Source: Bacteroides sp. (GTDB lineage Bacteria > Bacteroidota > Bacteroidia > Bacteroidales > Muribaculaceae). Taken from it: DNA of 64,000 nt. Under the pieces are notes generated by a model. That model saw nothing but the letters and a program-made list of their open reading frames with translations, did not search any database and had not been told where the DNA came from. The stretch covers positions 1 to 64,000 of the forward strand of contig JAMPHF010000002.1 of NCBI GenBank assembly GCA_023663525.1, read 5' to 3'. Of the stretch, positions 1 to 11,000 are shown one piece after another; the first letter of the stretch is position 1; every line of letters begins with the position of its first letter. Made by a program: the position numbers and the translations under genes.

Positions 1-70
1 CAATCCAGCCTCGGGTTTTAACTAAATCTTATATAAATTTCATGCTCCAGCCCTGTCATATTTTTCCCAT

Positions 71-2068
71 CTATTTCGAGATTTCGTCAAGCTCCATTGA
101 TGCAAGTTCCCAAAGCGACATAGCATTTTCGAGCTGCTTGGTTGTGGTTGCGTGACGCTCATATATATCGGCCGGAGGATTTCCGGCCGATATTGTTTCC
201 TCAATGTCGGCTATGGCTTTTTCGAGCCGCGCAATCTCAGCCTCAGCATCTTCTACCTTCTTCCGGGCCTTGCGGACAAGTTTCTCATGTTCGCGCTGCT
301 CGACATAGGTCAACTTGCGCGAGCGTGGTTCCACTGCGGAAGTCTTATCTGCGTCAGTGGCAGGATTTTTTGCCGTCGAGGCTGCGACGGGCGCACTTGG
401 CGTTTCCTTAGGACTATTGACGGTCCGGATTGTGTTTCGCTCAAGTTCAGAAAGCGAGGCGAGTTTTTTCTTTTCAAGAAACTCGTAGATGCCTCCAAGA
501 CATTCCTTGACCTGACCTCCACCAAACTCATAGACCTTCTCAACAAGACCGTCAAGAAATTCGCGATCATGGCTGACCACTATGACAGTTCCGTTGAAAT
601 CCTTGATGGCCTGTTTGAGTATGTCCTTGGTCTTCATGTCGAGGTGGTTGGTGGGCTCGTCAAGAATCAGGAGATTGACCGGTTCGAGGAGGAGTCGGAT
701 CATGGCAAGACGTGTGCGTTCACCACCGGAAAGGACCTTGACCTTCTTGTCGGATGCCTCGCCGCCAAACATGAATGCGCCAAGGATGTCGCGTATCTTT
801 GTACGAATGTCACCCACAGCCACTCGGTCAATCGTATCAAACACCGTGAGGTCTTCATCAAGGAGCGTGGCCTGGTTCTGGGCAAAATAGCCAATCTGGA
901 CATTATGTCCGATTTTAAGAGTTCCCGTAAATGGAATTTCACCCATTATACACTTTACAAGTGTTGATTTGCCTTCGCCGTTTTTACCGACAAATGCTAC
1001 CTTCTCGCCTCGTTTAATTGTAAAGGTGGCATGATCAAAGACCTGATGATTGCCGTAGGCTTTCCCGACGTTGTCGGCAATGACAGGGTAGTCCCCGGAC
1101 CGTGGTGCGGGCGGGAATTTGAGGTTGAGATGCGAGGTGTCAACTTCGTCAACCTCTATACGCTCAATTTTGGCAAGCTGTTTGATTCGGCTCTGGACTT
1201 GGACACTCTTGGTGGCTTTATAGCGGAATCGTTCAATGAAATCTTCCGTGTCCTGAATCATCTTCTGTTGGTTCTGATAGGCCCGCATCTGTTGTTCGAG
1301 CCTTTCTTGACGGAGCACGAGATATTTGGAATAATTCACCGAATAGTCATAGATCTTTCCCAGAGATATTTCAATGGTTCGGTTGGTCACGTTGTCGATG
1401 AACGCACGGTCATGACTGACGAGTACGACTGCATTAGCCTTAGTGATAAGGAAATTCTCAAGCCATTGGATTGACTCGATGTCAAGGTGGTTGGTAGGCT
1501 CATCGAGAAGCAACACATCCGGACGGCGCAAAAGTATTTTGGCAAGCTCGATACGCATACGCCATCCTCCTGAAAATTCCGAAGTGGGGCGGTTGAAATC
1601 CGACCGGAGGAAACCAAGTCCAATCAACGTCTTCTCTATCTCAGCCTCAAAGTTCTCACTCTGTTCAATGGCAAGGCGGTCGTTGAGTGATGTCATTGCC
1701 TCGATAAGTTCCTGATAGGACTCAGACTCGTAGTCGGTCCGCGATGCAAGCTGGCTATTGATTTCATCAAGACGTGTCTGCATCTCGTCAACATGGCTGA
1801 ACGCGCTGCGCACCTCGTCAAGCACAGTAGAGGTGTCGCTCACGGTTATATGCTGCGGAAGATAGCCGACCGTGGTGTCACGCGGCATGGCCACACTGCC
1901 GGATGTGGGCTTTTGTAGTCCGGCAATGATTTTAAGCATGGTCGATTTTCCCGCTCCGTTTTTACCAACGAGGGCAATCTTGTCTCGCGGATTAATTATG
2001 TAGGATATGTTGTCAAAAAGACACTTGGCACTGAATTCTACCTTGAGGCTATTGATAGAAATACTCAT
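71..2068 (-). CDS. ABC-F family ATP-binding protein (Uup/EttA-like)
   Basis: A soluble ABC-F protein of 665 aa with two ATP-binding cassettes and no membrane segment. Seen: the first Walker A GKNGAGKST at residues 35-43, the signature SGGWRMR near 166, then LLLDEPTNHLD. The second half repeats GKNGEGKST, SGGERTR and LILDEPTNHLD. A charged linker between the cassettes and a Lys/Glu-rich C-terminal stretch predicted as coiled coil (roughly the last 70 residues) match the Uup-like layout. Family members act on ribosomes or nucleic acid rather than in transport. The subgroup cannot be fixed by eye, and an antibiotic-resistance role is not indicated. It is preceded by a textbook promoter at 2123-2154, so it is probably transcribed alone. 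Confidence 0.93.
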   Translation of the reverse strand: MSISINSLKVEFSAKCLFDNISYIINPRDKIALVGKNGAGKSTMLKIIAGLQKPTSGSVAMPRDTTVGYLPQHITVSDTSTVLDEVRSAFSHVDEMQTRLDEINSQLASRTDYESESYQELIEAMTSLNDRLAIEQSENFEAEIEKTLIGLGFLRSDFNRPTSEFSGGWRMRIELAKILLRRPDVLLLDEPTNHLDIESIQWLENFLITKANAVVLVSHDRAFIDNVTNRTIEISLGKIYDYSVNYSKYLVLRQERLEQQMRAYQNQQKMIQDTEDFIERFRYKATKSVQVQSRIKQLAKIERIEVDEVDTSHLNLKFPPAPRSGDYPVIADNVGKAYGNHQVFDHATFTIKRGEKVAFVGKNGEGKSTLVKCIMGEIPFTGTLKIGHNVQIGYFAQNQATLLDEDLTVFDTIDRVAVGDIRTKIRDILGAFMFGGEASDKKVKVLSGGERTRLAMIRLLLEPVNLLILDEPTNHLDMKTKDILKQAIKDFNGTVIVVSHDREFLDGLVEKVYEFGGGQVKECLGGIYEFLEKKKLASLSELERNTIRTVNSPKETPSAPVAASTAKNPATDADKTSAVEPRSRKLTYVEQREHEKLVRKARKKVEDAEAEIARLEKAIADIEETISAGNPPADIYERHATTTKQLENAMSLWELASMELDEISK

Positions 2069-2122
2069 CTGTGAAATTTTAAGTAGCTGATTTGGGACAA
2101 GGGTCGATGAAAGACCGGGCTA

Positions 2123-2154
2123 CAAAATTACTCAGAATCTCGCAGACTGCCAAA
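2123..2154 (-). promoter_or_regulatory. Bacteroidetes-type promoter of the ABC-F gene
   Basis: Read on the minus strand: TTTG (2151-2154), exactly 20 bases, then TAATTTTG (2123-2130). This fits the TTTG/TAnnTTTG consensus of the Bacteroidetes primary sigma factor. It leaves a leader of about 50 bases before the ATG at 2068. Confidence 0.7.
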
Positions 2155-2195
2155 AAGGTGATATTATGAGTGGAAAAATTAGAATAGGGATGGCA

Positions 2196-2774
2196 TCAAT
2201 GCATGAACGGATGTCTGTGGTTGGGATCCGGAATGAACGACTCGTATGTACAATCATCATAGTAAACCACAATACCCGTGACCCGTTTCCCTTTTCCGGG
2301 GGTGACAGTAAATGAATCGGTGTCTTTTTTATTGACGTTGGATTCCTCTATGGTTTCCGGCTCCGACTTTGAGTCCGATGGACTTGCAAATGTAAATGTG
2401 TTTGTTGATGACGGCTGATTGATTTTTTCAGGCATTTCTTCGTTCACATCGTCATTAAAATCAAGCGAGAAGTCAATCGGTTGTTGTGCAGCGACTTCCA
2501 CATCGTAAACCGGCTCATCCGAGTCATTTTGACGCTCTGAGGTTTCAATATTTGCATCCGTCACCATATTTCCTTCACCAAACATCAACCACACAATGTT
2601 TAGGTCAGGATAGGCGGCATGAATCTTGCTGATAATTTCATCGCTGACTTTTTTATTGCGTCCGGCAAGTAATTGGCTTCCCGTTGGACGGGGGATGGCA
2701 CACTCATCGGCAAACTGCGTTACGCTAATCTGTCGCGAATCGAGATAAAGTTTGAGTCTTGAAACAAGATCCAT
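2196..2774 (-). CDS. Small HTH transcriptional regulator
   Basis: A 192-aa protein. The start was set at the ATG ending at 2774 (MDLVSRLKLYL) because the longer frame runs into the promoter region. Residues about 1-60 form a Cro/CI-like helix-turn-helix (ISVTQFADECAIP, then SQLLAGRNKKVSDEII), followed by the LNIVWLMFGEGNM segment common in Bacteroidetes regulators. The middle is acidic, Ser/Thr-rich and probably disordered. The last 35 residues (GKRVTGIVVYYDDCTYESF) resemble a conserved C-terminal tail seen in related Bacteroidetes regulators. The target is unknown. Repeated ATTTGCAT octamers over its own promoter suggest autoregulation (inference). It stands alone beside a long quiet AT-rich region. 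Confidence 0.85.
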   Translation of the reverse strand: MDLVSRLKLYLDSRQISVTQFADECAIPRPTGSQLLAGRNKKVSDEIISKIHAAYPDLNIVWLMFGEGNMVTDANIETSERQNDSDEPVYDVEVAAQQPIDFSLDFNDDVNEEMPEKINQPSSTNTFTFASPSDSKSEPETIEESNVNKKDTDSFTVTPGKGKRVTGIVVYYDDCTYESFIPDPNHRHPFMH

Positions 2775-2813
2775 AATGCAAATTTTAATTGAATTTGTAT
2801 TTGTAATTCGATG

Positions 2814-2845
2814 CAAATGTAATTATTTATTTTTAAATATGCAAA
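2814..2845 (-). promoter_or_regulatory. Promoter of the HTH regulator, overlaid by ATTTGCAT repeats
   Basis: On the minus strand TTTG (2842-2845), 20 bases, TACATTTG (2814-2821): a full match to the Bacteroidetes consensus. The octamer ATTTGCAT (plus strand ATGCAAAT) occurs at 2839-2846, 2811-2818 and 2776-2783, covering the -33 box, the -7 box and the start-codon region. This is compatible with a repressor operator, but the octamers partly coincide with the promoter boxes themselves. Confidence 0.6.
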
Positions 2846-2846
2846 T

Positions 2847-3603
2847 TTACGTTTGAATATATGAATTTACAATTGCGTACACGACGTTTAAGAGTGTAAA
2901 TTCCAATTTGAGAACAGGTGATTAGGGTGCTTTTATCCGGAAAACACAATAATTAAATCACAGCTTCAACTTTAATCATCTACAAGTCATTATAACCGAA
3001 TATTACCATTAATATACGGCAATTATTGAAAATAATCCAATAAATAATACGATCCATCCGTTCACGTTTAAAGTATAGAAATAGATTAATTTTATATTGG
3101 TATTGATTATCAGCATACTAAATCAAAATAAAATAAATGTTAACGAGAATTTAACTCACCTTCGTTTGATTATGTAAATGCAAACTTTGGAGTTCCAATT
3201 GCATTATTTGCTTCTATAATCGTAGTTGGACAATGATGGTTACAGTACTCATATAATGAATTTGCTATTCACAAAGTAAACTCAAATTACTTGTATATTT
3301 CAATCGCAAATTAGAACATAATTTATACTTTGCAAATTCAACTTACCATAATCTATTTTGATTTACAGATTCAACTACTTTTAGTTTGGTTTTGTATATT
3401 GTTAGGTAGTCTACCGATTACAATAACGTACGATCAATGCATCCCTCTGAATCACATAATTATAACAAACTACAAGATACAAATTTCATCAAATTAACAA
3501 ATATTTACTATAAATATTTGCTTTTTAAACTTTATTGAATAATGTTATTCGCGCTTAACTTTATCTCGGACAATTGTTAACAAAGCCGTGAATATAATAT
3601 ATC
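2847..3603. other. AT-rich intergenic stretch with no supported gene
   Basis: About 760 bases, very AT-rich, with frequent stops in all frames and no convincing start plus coding run. No full TTTG/TAnnTTTG promoter pair, tRNA-like fold or strong terminator was noticed inside it. It separates the HTH gene promoter from the pncB terminator. Confidence 0.6.
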
Positions 3604-3639
3604 GAAGCGCGTATGCTTATTTCTAAACATACGCGCTTC
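3604..3639 (-). terminator. Perfect 12-bp hairpin after pncB
   Basis: GAAGCGCGTATG, a 12-base loop, then CATACGCGCTTC. It is GC-rich in an AT-rich setting and lies about 77 bases past the pncB stop. There is no clean T-run, only an AT-rich tail on the minus strand. Confidence 0.55.
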
Positions 3640-3716
3640 AGAGCAGTTTATGTCAAACTCTATCTTCCCTATCGAGGGCAAAAGCTGATAAATACACAAT
3701 CAGCCTCAGTGGCAGG

Positions 3717-4919
3717 CTATATGAGATTCAAAGTTTCCATGAAACGTTTGACCACCGCCGGATTTCCCGTATATTTTCCCTTGTCCTCGCTAAGTTTACA
3801 CGTATCATTGTAGAAAGACCATGCTTCGGTAATTTTGATGGCCGTGAGCTTGATGACAATGTTCATCGGTTTTATGTCCTTGAAATCATTTGTAAAATGA
3901 GTACCAATTCCGAATGAAGGCTGACACAAGGACTCCGCACGGTTCTGTATGTCAATAGCCCGGTCAACATCGAGAGCATTGCTGAACACCACTTGTTTTG
4001 TACGTGAATCAATGCCGAGCGATGTATATTTATCGACAATCTTTTTCAATTCATCAAGATTATCACCGCTGTCAACACGCAATCCCTTGAACATATTTGC
4101 GTAGTCTTCCGAAAAATTCATACTGAAAATGTCCCATCCGTATGTGTCATAGAGAAATGTCCCGAGTGCGCCCCTGTAAGTCGTTGACCATGCTTTCATG
4201 GCAAGATGATTAGCCATCTGCGGACCATACATGCCTGCTATTCCGCAGATAAGTTCATGAGCCATGGTCCCAATGGGAGTGAGGTCATATTTCATTGCGA
4301 AATAGACATTACTTGTACCGACAAACCTGCCCGGTCCCTCCGCCGTATGCTCGCAATCGCTCATTGCCTTTACGACCGTCTCCTGTGCATCAAACGATGC
4401 GCGACGGCGTGTGCCGAAATCACTGAACATACATCCGGCATCAATAAGCCTCTTAGCCTTGTTGAATGAGAGTGTATAGTATGTCTCCAAGTCAAATTTA
4501 TGCATCTCACCCGTCATCATGTAGTAAAGCTCCGAGACAATCGCAAGGATTTTGACCTCAAGCAATATAGTGTCGCTCCAGCCACCCTCAATCTCAATTG
4601 CGAGATGACCGTCGCAATCCTGATGCACCTTCACCCGCTTATGATTGTAGCGGTATCCTTTTAGATAGGTATAGAACCAGAACGGGATGTAGGGACATCG
4701 ACGTTTCATAAACTCTATCTCGTCGTCGCTGACAACGACAGTCTCAAGAGCCTCAATCTGTGTCTCAAGCTCCTTTGCAAATCCCGATGGATAGATTGAT
4801 GAATCGCGGTCTATGAATGTATATTTCACCTGTGCACGCGGATAGTTGTCAATGACCGCACAGCACATTGTGAACTTATAGAGGTCATCATCCGTAAAGT
4901 GAGTTATTATCTGTCGCAT
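3717..4919 (-). CDS. pncB: Nicotinate phosphoribosyltransferase
   Basis: Converts nicotinate and PRPP (with ATP) to nicotinate mononucleotide in NAD salvage; cytosolic. The protein is 400 aa from the ATG ending at 4919 (MRQIITHFTDDDLYKFTM). The in-frame extension to 4970 was rejected because the family starts with this IIxHFTDxDLYKFTM block. Visible family features: DLYKFTM near the N-terminus, FSDFGTRRRASFDAQ near the middle (the conserved FG[ST]RR region), FVGTSNVYFA and the GLRVDSGDN segment. Length is normal for the bacterial type. It is apparently monocistronic, ending at a hairpin at 3604-3639. No clear TAnnTTTG box was found upstream. Confidence 0.95.
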   Translation of the reverse strand: MRQIITHFTDDDLYKFTMCCAVIDNYPRAQVKYTFIDRDSSIYPSGFAKELETQIEALETVVVSDDEIEFMKRRCPYIPFWFYTYLKGYRYNHKRVKVHQDCDGHLAIEIEGGWSDTILLEVKILAIVSELYYMMTGEMHKFDLETYYTLSFNKAKRLIDAGCMFSDFGTRRRASFDAQETVVKAMSDCEHTAEGPGRFVGTSNVYFAMKYDLTPIGTMAHELICGIAGMYGPQMANHLAMKAWSTTYRGALGTFLYDTYGWDIFSMNFSEDYANMFKGLRVDSGDNLDELKKIVDKYTSLGIDSRTKQVVFSNALDVDRAIDIQNRAESLCQPSFGIGTHFTNDFKDIKPMNIVIKLTAIKITEAWSFYNDTCKLSEDKGKYTGNPAVVKRFMETLNLI

Positions 4920-5061
4920 AATATGAGGATGTTTTTGAGTATGCTGAATTTTTACGGTTGGTACGGACACAAGAAAATGAGGTGTCCGTATTCTTAAAAC
5001 CCATTGAAAGACAAAAGTGTTTTCGGGAACACAAATTAGTTGTGTTTCAGATTACGACCTC

Positions 5062-8000
5062 TTATCTTGCAAGCGAAAGATTGATGTTGAAACCGAAAGA
5101 GCTGTTGGTGGTGGGATAAGATGTTGACGACACAAGGGGAGTGTTCACCTGATGGTCGAAATAGGCACCGATGGTCAGACGGCGTGACATGACATAGGAT
5201 GCTGTGAAATTGAGTGTGAGCGTCCGTGTGCCGGAGGTGGCCTGGGTGTAGGCCGTCTCAATTCTGCGGATTAACGCCTGGGTCTCCGACAGATTGAAAT
5301 CGGCGTTTATCGACAGGTCATTGGAGATGCCTCGTCCCGAGCCTTTCATTTTAAGGACCGTATTGAATCCCACAATTTTATAGCCAAGACCAAAAGTTAT
5401 GCCTCGCTGATTGGCTTCGACAATCTGACCCGCAGAAGTGTTGAGCGTCAGTGTCCGTGCATCGCGATATTCAGCAGAGACCGTCAGGTCATTTTTGAGA
5501 GTGACCGCAGCCCCAATCAGAGGCGCAAATTTTTCTGTAATGGCGACAGATGAGATGTTGTATGGAGATGTCGGGATAGGATTGCCTGTAAGCTCGTCGA
5601 TAGTGAAACCGAGATCCCCGCCGGCATCCGCACTCATCCAGTTGAGATAAGATGAATAAGAACCTACGCTATACGTACACTGATAGGCATGTGACAGCGT
5701 GAAAGCCTTGAAGATATTCTTCAGATTACCGATGTAAAGGAGTCCGTCGTAGGTCACTCGCCAGTTAGGGAGTGCCGCGCTGAACGAGGGGAATGGCGTC
5801 AGATATTGTTTGCGCGCATCCGTGCCGGTATAGGCCGCGATGAAGGCAGGGATAAGTATGTCGGAACTTGTCCGGCTGACATCCCCGACCTCCGGGTTGA
5901 AAGGATTGCCTGCGTTTACATTTCCGGTCATCGCTCCACCCATCGGATAGCGAAGTCCTTCGTATTCACTTCGCACGCGGTCCGTAATCACCGGAATATT
6001 GGCAAGGAATTGATTGAACGCATCGGATTCATATCCATTGTCAGCCTTGAAATGTTTCAGGGCTGTTTTCAATGCCACATGTGTCTTTGTATAAGATCCG
6101 GCAAGAGTTGTGGGCATGTTGTCATACATGAACTGAGTGGAGCGCGTGCGGTTGTCAGTGCGGTTGGTCGTAAGCATGATCTTGAGACCTCTCACAGGTT
6201 CAAGTGTCATCTCGATGTTAAGCTCATTTGTACGCGAGAAAATGGCCGGAGATGTCTGTCCGTCATCGGTGATGAGCCATCCACGGCGCAAGGCCTTGTT
6301 TATGTAATCCTCACCGGCGAAACCGAAAGCGAAATCAAGGCCGGGCGACATGGGACCATAGCTGCGCGATTGACCGAACACATTGCCTATATCCGGCCGG
6401 AAAAGCGGGAGAGAGAGTGACTGCGTTGAGCGGAATCTGACGGCAGCCGAGCGTGGCGACATCAGGAATCGTGTCGCATATTCCCCAATTTCTTTCCAGA
6501 CGGATTTATCGTCCTTTAAAATCTCCTCGATAGTAAATTTTATGTTCTGATCACCACGTGTGAGAATCGCAACGTTGTTAGCATCGACAACCTTATGCGT
6601 GACACGGAAGGGCTTCCCATCAACAGTCGTTGCCGTCACCTTCACTTTTGAATTGCGAAGATTATGGCGAATGTTGAGTGTTGTGTCAGGCAGGAGGGCA
6701 TAGGTACGCTCAAATTTTTTAGCCTTCTTGGGTTTGGTCTGTCCTCCGCGCGTCTTGAATCGTTGTGACACTTTCTTGGTGTAGCTCCATTTATTGTAAA
6801 GGGACTCAAAATTCACACGTCCATCGACATTCCATGCAGCTTGATTGGCGATTGAATTACCCATCTCCACGCCATCGACCTCCGCACCTCTGTCCCAGCG
6901 ATAGGTGGAGTTGTAGGACGCATTGCCGGTCAGCCAATCGAGTACAGGAATACGGCTGAACGGGGCGCGATAGCTCACAACGAAACTCTGGTTGTAGCTC
7001 CACGGAGTGCCGAGATGCAGGAGGCTCTGGATGACTGTATCTTTCCACTCCTTATATCTGTCAGGGAAAAGTTTTCGGTTCACCGCACCCATCGTCTCCT
7101 CGATTCGGGCAGAAGTATTACTGTTGAAATTGACCGACAGGGATTTGGTGAGGTTCCATGACAGCGCGAACTGACGGTCCCAAATGAAATTCTTGCTGAC
7201 CGACACGGGAAGCTGAAAATCGACATCCGACTCTGAACGGGTCTGAAGCTCATAGTAGTAACGAGACATCGTGGTGAGGAATGAGATGTTGGTCGGTAGA
7301 TAATTGACCTCCCATTCCTTGACGAATTTCAGATTTCTCGATTTGCTCTTTATGAAACTGAATGGGCGCAGTCCTTTGACGTAGGGCGTATAGCTGTACT
7401 GGAGAGAGCCACGGTAATCATTCGTGTTCTCATACTCCGTTGTCGGATCGGTTTTTGATTGTTTGTTGAACGAGAAATTCAGTGTAAAGTTAGCCGGATC
7501 CCATGGCATCGGATTCTTTGACTTGACATCAAACTTCAATCCTGAAATGGAGAAACTTTTGACCGTACTGTTTTCCACCGCAAAGGCTTTAATCGAATCT
7601 CTCTGTGCTTCAGTCGTGCAGTCGTCAAGGGCATCCTTCAGGCGAACATCCTGGTCAAGAGGATTATATTTTGGCGTGATTTTTTCTTTTGACACCGAAT
7701 AATATATAGGCGCACGGAGTTTAACTTTTTCAGGGAGAAAACGACCTGCATCAACCTGCATGGCAAAATTGTATTGCTCATAGTCATCCATCCTCCGAGC
7801 ATTGAGTGATTGGTCAACAGATCCAAAACCCGCGGTCTCGATGTGTGCACCGAAGTTGAGGGTAGCAATGTCGGAAACTCCGAGATTAACATTCGCTTTT
7901 GCAGCCCAACCGCCTTCACTGTTGAAATCTGTCACCTTGAGCTCGTTCAACCAAACGACGGCATCCTTAGTGGTCGAGGCATTGTTGCGCACACCTACCA

Positions 8001-11000
8001 TCATCACCCTGATGTCGCTCAGCGAGGGATTGCCCATCACTGCCATACGGTTACGTTCGTTATGCGGGTCACGCCCTGTAAAGAGTGTGGCGAAACCAAC
8101 ACCGGGCTGATTCTCGTTCTTGGCTCTGTTGCGCTCTTTTTTGAGATTGACAAGACTTTGCAGATCAAAATCCATGAAGTTACTGCGAGGCCATACAGCA
8201 TTGCGTCCTGATTGGTCGTCGGCGTATTTTCCAGCCGGAGTCAGCTCAAGAGGAATCTCATATTCATAGAAATTACTGCGGACATCAGATCCAAGGCGGA
8301 TGAACGCTGAAACTTCGCCCGATCGGAGATTGGTAAGGTCATCAATAAGTTTCTCGGCGTGTATCCACATCTGCAGCCTCTTGTAATTGCGGAGATCCTG
8401 ACGGGTGTTGCGATACACACCGCGTGCGTCACCCGGCTGAAGCCCGGTGACTTTCATAGACATTGACTGCTCGTTGAGCTGGACAATCTGCTGCTGTCCG
8501 GGGTCGGTTATACGTGTCACTCCGGGAGGCAGCACATAGTTTACCGGCTCACGTTTCATGTTTTCCTCAATGTTCACAACCGATACATCAAGTTCACCCT
8601 CAGCGGGAGCATCACCTCGTGTGTTGAGATTGAAATCGTAGGGTCGCCACTCTCCGCGCACAAGCTCAAAGGTTGCGAAACGCAGGTGCGTGACGGCCTT
8701 GAATCCTGTCATGAACATACGGGCAAAGCGGATTGTGGAGAAGTCCGTGATATTTCCCACCACCTTTTGGTAATCGCTCAAGGGAATCTTGAACTGGTAC
8801 CACACCATCTCTCGGGTTGTCCCATCGGTGTTCGGGACTATTGATACCTGCTTATCGGTGATATAGTTCTTGCCGACGACAAGATCCTCAGGACGGATTG
8901 AAACCTTGTACTGGAAATACCGTTCATACTCATTGAGCGTGTTGTCCTGATTTATATCTTCGACATCAGGGAGCGCACGTGATGACTGATAAAGCGGATC
9001 GGGAGCATCCTGTGGCGACAGCGAGTTGCCCTCGACACCATTATATCTCTTATAGCGTTCTATCACCCCGAGTTTCTCCTCGTCATAGTCATATCCACGG
9101 AAGAAATGGTAATTATCGCCGGCCGGATCGTTGAAAGGAGAGAACTGATCCTGCTGCATACGCTCAATCGTGGCTGCAGGAAGTTTTGAACGCAGACGTT
9201 CAAGGTAGTCCGAATAGGTCGAGAATCCGAACTCAGCCTCATTTATGAGCCCATCGAGACCGACGTCCTGAGGCAGACGTGAATTCGTATTGTTGTCAAA
9301 TGCATAGGTGAGAGAATTTTGCGATGAAACGCGACCCCACACTGTGTTTTGGAGAAACTCATCGTTACCGTCAACCGGCATACCGTTCTCATAGCTTTTC
9401 AAGCCGTCCTTCAGAATATCCTCGGATATTTCTCCGAAATTCAGATAGAGATCACCGCCCGAAAGATTGTCATTGTCCGGGTCGAGAAATGGCGACAGCA
9501 TCCAAAATTGCACATATTCAATATTAGATGACTCAAAATTGGTGTTCTCCATCTTGCGCATGATGCCACCCCACCGGCGTTCGGGATACAGTAGATTGCC
9601 CTGATCATCTATATCGGTTGCATCAAGATTGTAGGGACCTCTTTCGGTTGGATAGAACGAAAGATTGAGCGTCTGTATGGTATTGGACTCGCCGTAGGTC
9701 TGCTGCCGTCCGGGGAAAACCTCATAGGTATAGATTTCTCTGACATACGGATTGTTGAGCTGGGCGGCATCACTCTTGATATAGCCGGGGCAAAGCGAGG
9801 AGTTACGGGCGGTGAACATGCGGTCGATGAAATACCAATTGATCAAGGCCCTGTTCTTTCCATAATCGACATTATTGCTCAGAGCACCTTCCGGGAAAAG
9901 AGCGTCGCCTGAGGGGTCGTAGGGAGTGGAAGCGAGAAACCATGAATATGGCGAGCGTAAATCTATGCCATATTGAGCATTTTCAAAGTCGTCGATATAT
10001 GACGATCCGTGGGTGCTCCCGCTTTTCTGTTTGTGTGGTATAAGGTTTGCAAATTCGGCCTGAAGACTGAACGACGATGGCTGAGTCGCATTGACCGTCG
10101 GAATTTTGTTGAGCAGGTTGGTCAACCACATGAAGTTGGTGTGATACTGCGTGTTGAGTCCCCAGATTGTATTGTTTACGACCTCATCGCCGATGTTGAC
10201 TTTTTCCGTCAGGGCTTTCTCCGAGAAGTGCATGATGGTCGCACCGAGATTGAAATCCTTGTTGAACTGATAGTTTAGGTCAAGCCCGAGAAGTGTCTTG
10301 CGCTGTGTGGAGAACTGCGACTGATCTTCGAGGCTGACGTTGATGCTTTGCCCTGAATCAATTATGCTCTGGTTGGTGATAGTCACCACACCCATCGCAT
10401 AATCAACGGTATAATCACTGTTCTCGACAAGGACAACCCCGCCGGCGGTGACCACCACCGACCCTCTCGGGACATTGAACGCATTCAATCTGATCTGTGA
10501 GCCTCCGGCCGATCCTTGATAGCGTCCGGTCAGGATGAACTTATTGCGATCGGCAAACTGGCGCGCCACAATTTGGGTCGAATCGTAGAGCTGTTGGTAG
10601 AGATATGGCTCTGCAAGAGCCGGATTGCCGATTTTCTTTTCAAGATGTGATCCGAAAGGCTCGACAACGGGAAATATGATTTTTCCTTGTCCTGACAGCA
10701 CTGTATAGCCCTCTATAAAATCAAAAAATCCATCGGGGTTTGAGGCTTCATTTGAGTCTATGCGGTCAAGATTCATGACCTGCAGCAGCGGGATATTTGA
10801 GATTGACGGAATAGGGAGGTAGTTTATTTCCGTGCCGGTAGTGTCGCTGAGATATTTTATATTGAGACGGAAATTCTGCTTTTGGATGGATGATGAGCCA
10901 AGCGAGTAGACATTTTTCATCATGAGATCCCACATGGGCAACCGTGGATCAACTGTGGTTGATTTCAGCAGCTTCAGATAGAGGGATTGATCGGTTGATG

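Noticed and set aside
152..967. Long open frame on the plus strand (271 codons)
   Set aside because: Lies entirely antisense to the ABC-F gene, has no promoter or recognisable protein features, and mirrors the codon pattern of the real gene.
5028..5046. AACACAA/TTGTGTT hairpin after sprA
   Set aside because: Only 7 bp, AT-rich and without a T-run; may be the sprA terminator but too weak to annotate.
5806..6420. Open frame of 204 codons on the plus strand
   Set aside because: Antisense to sprA, composition unlike a protein (Cys/His/Arg-rich), no family resemblance.
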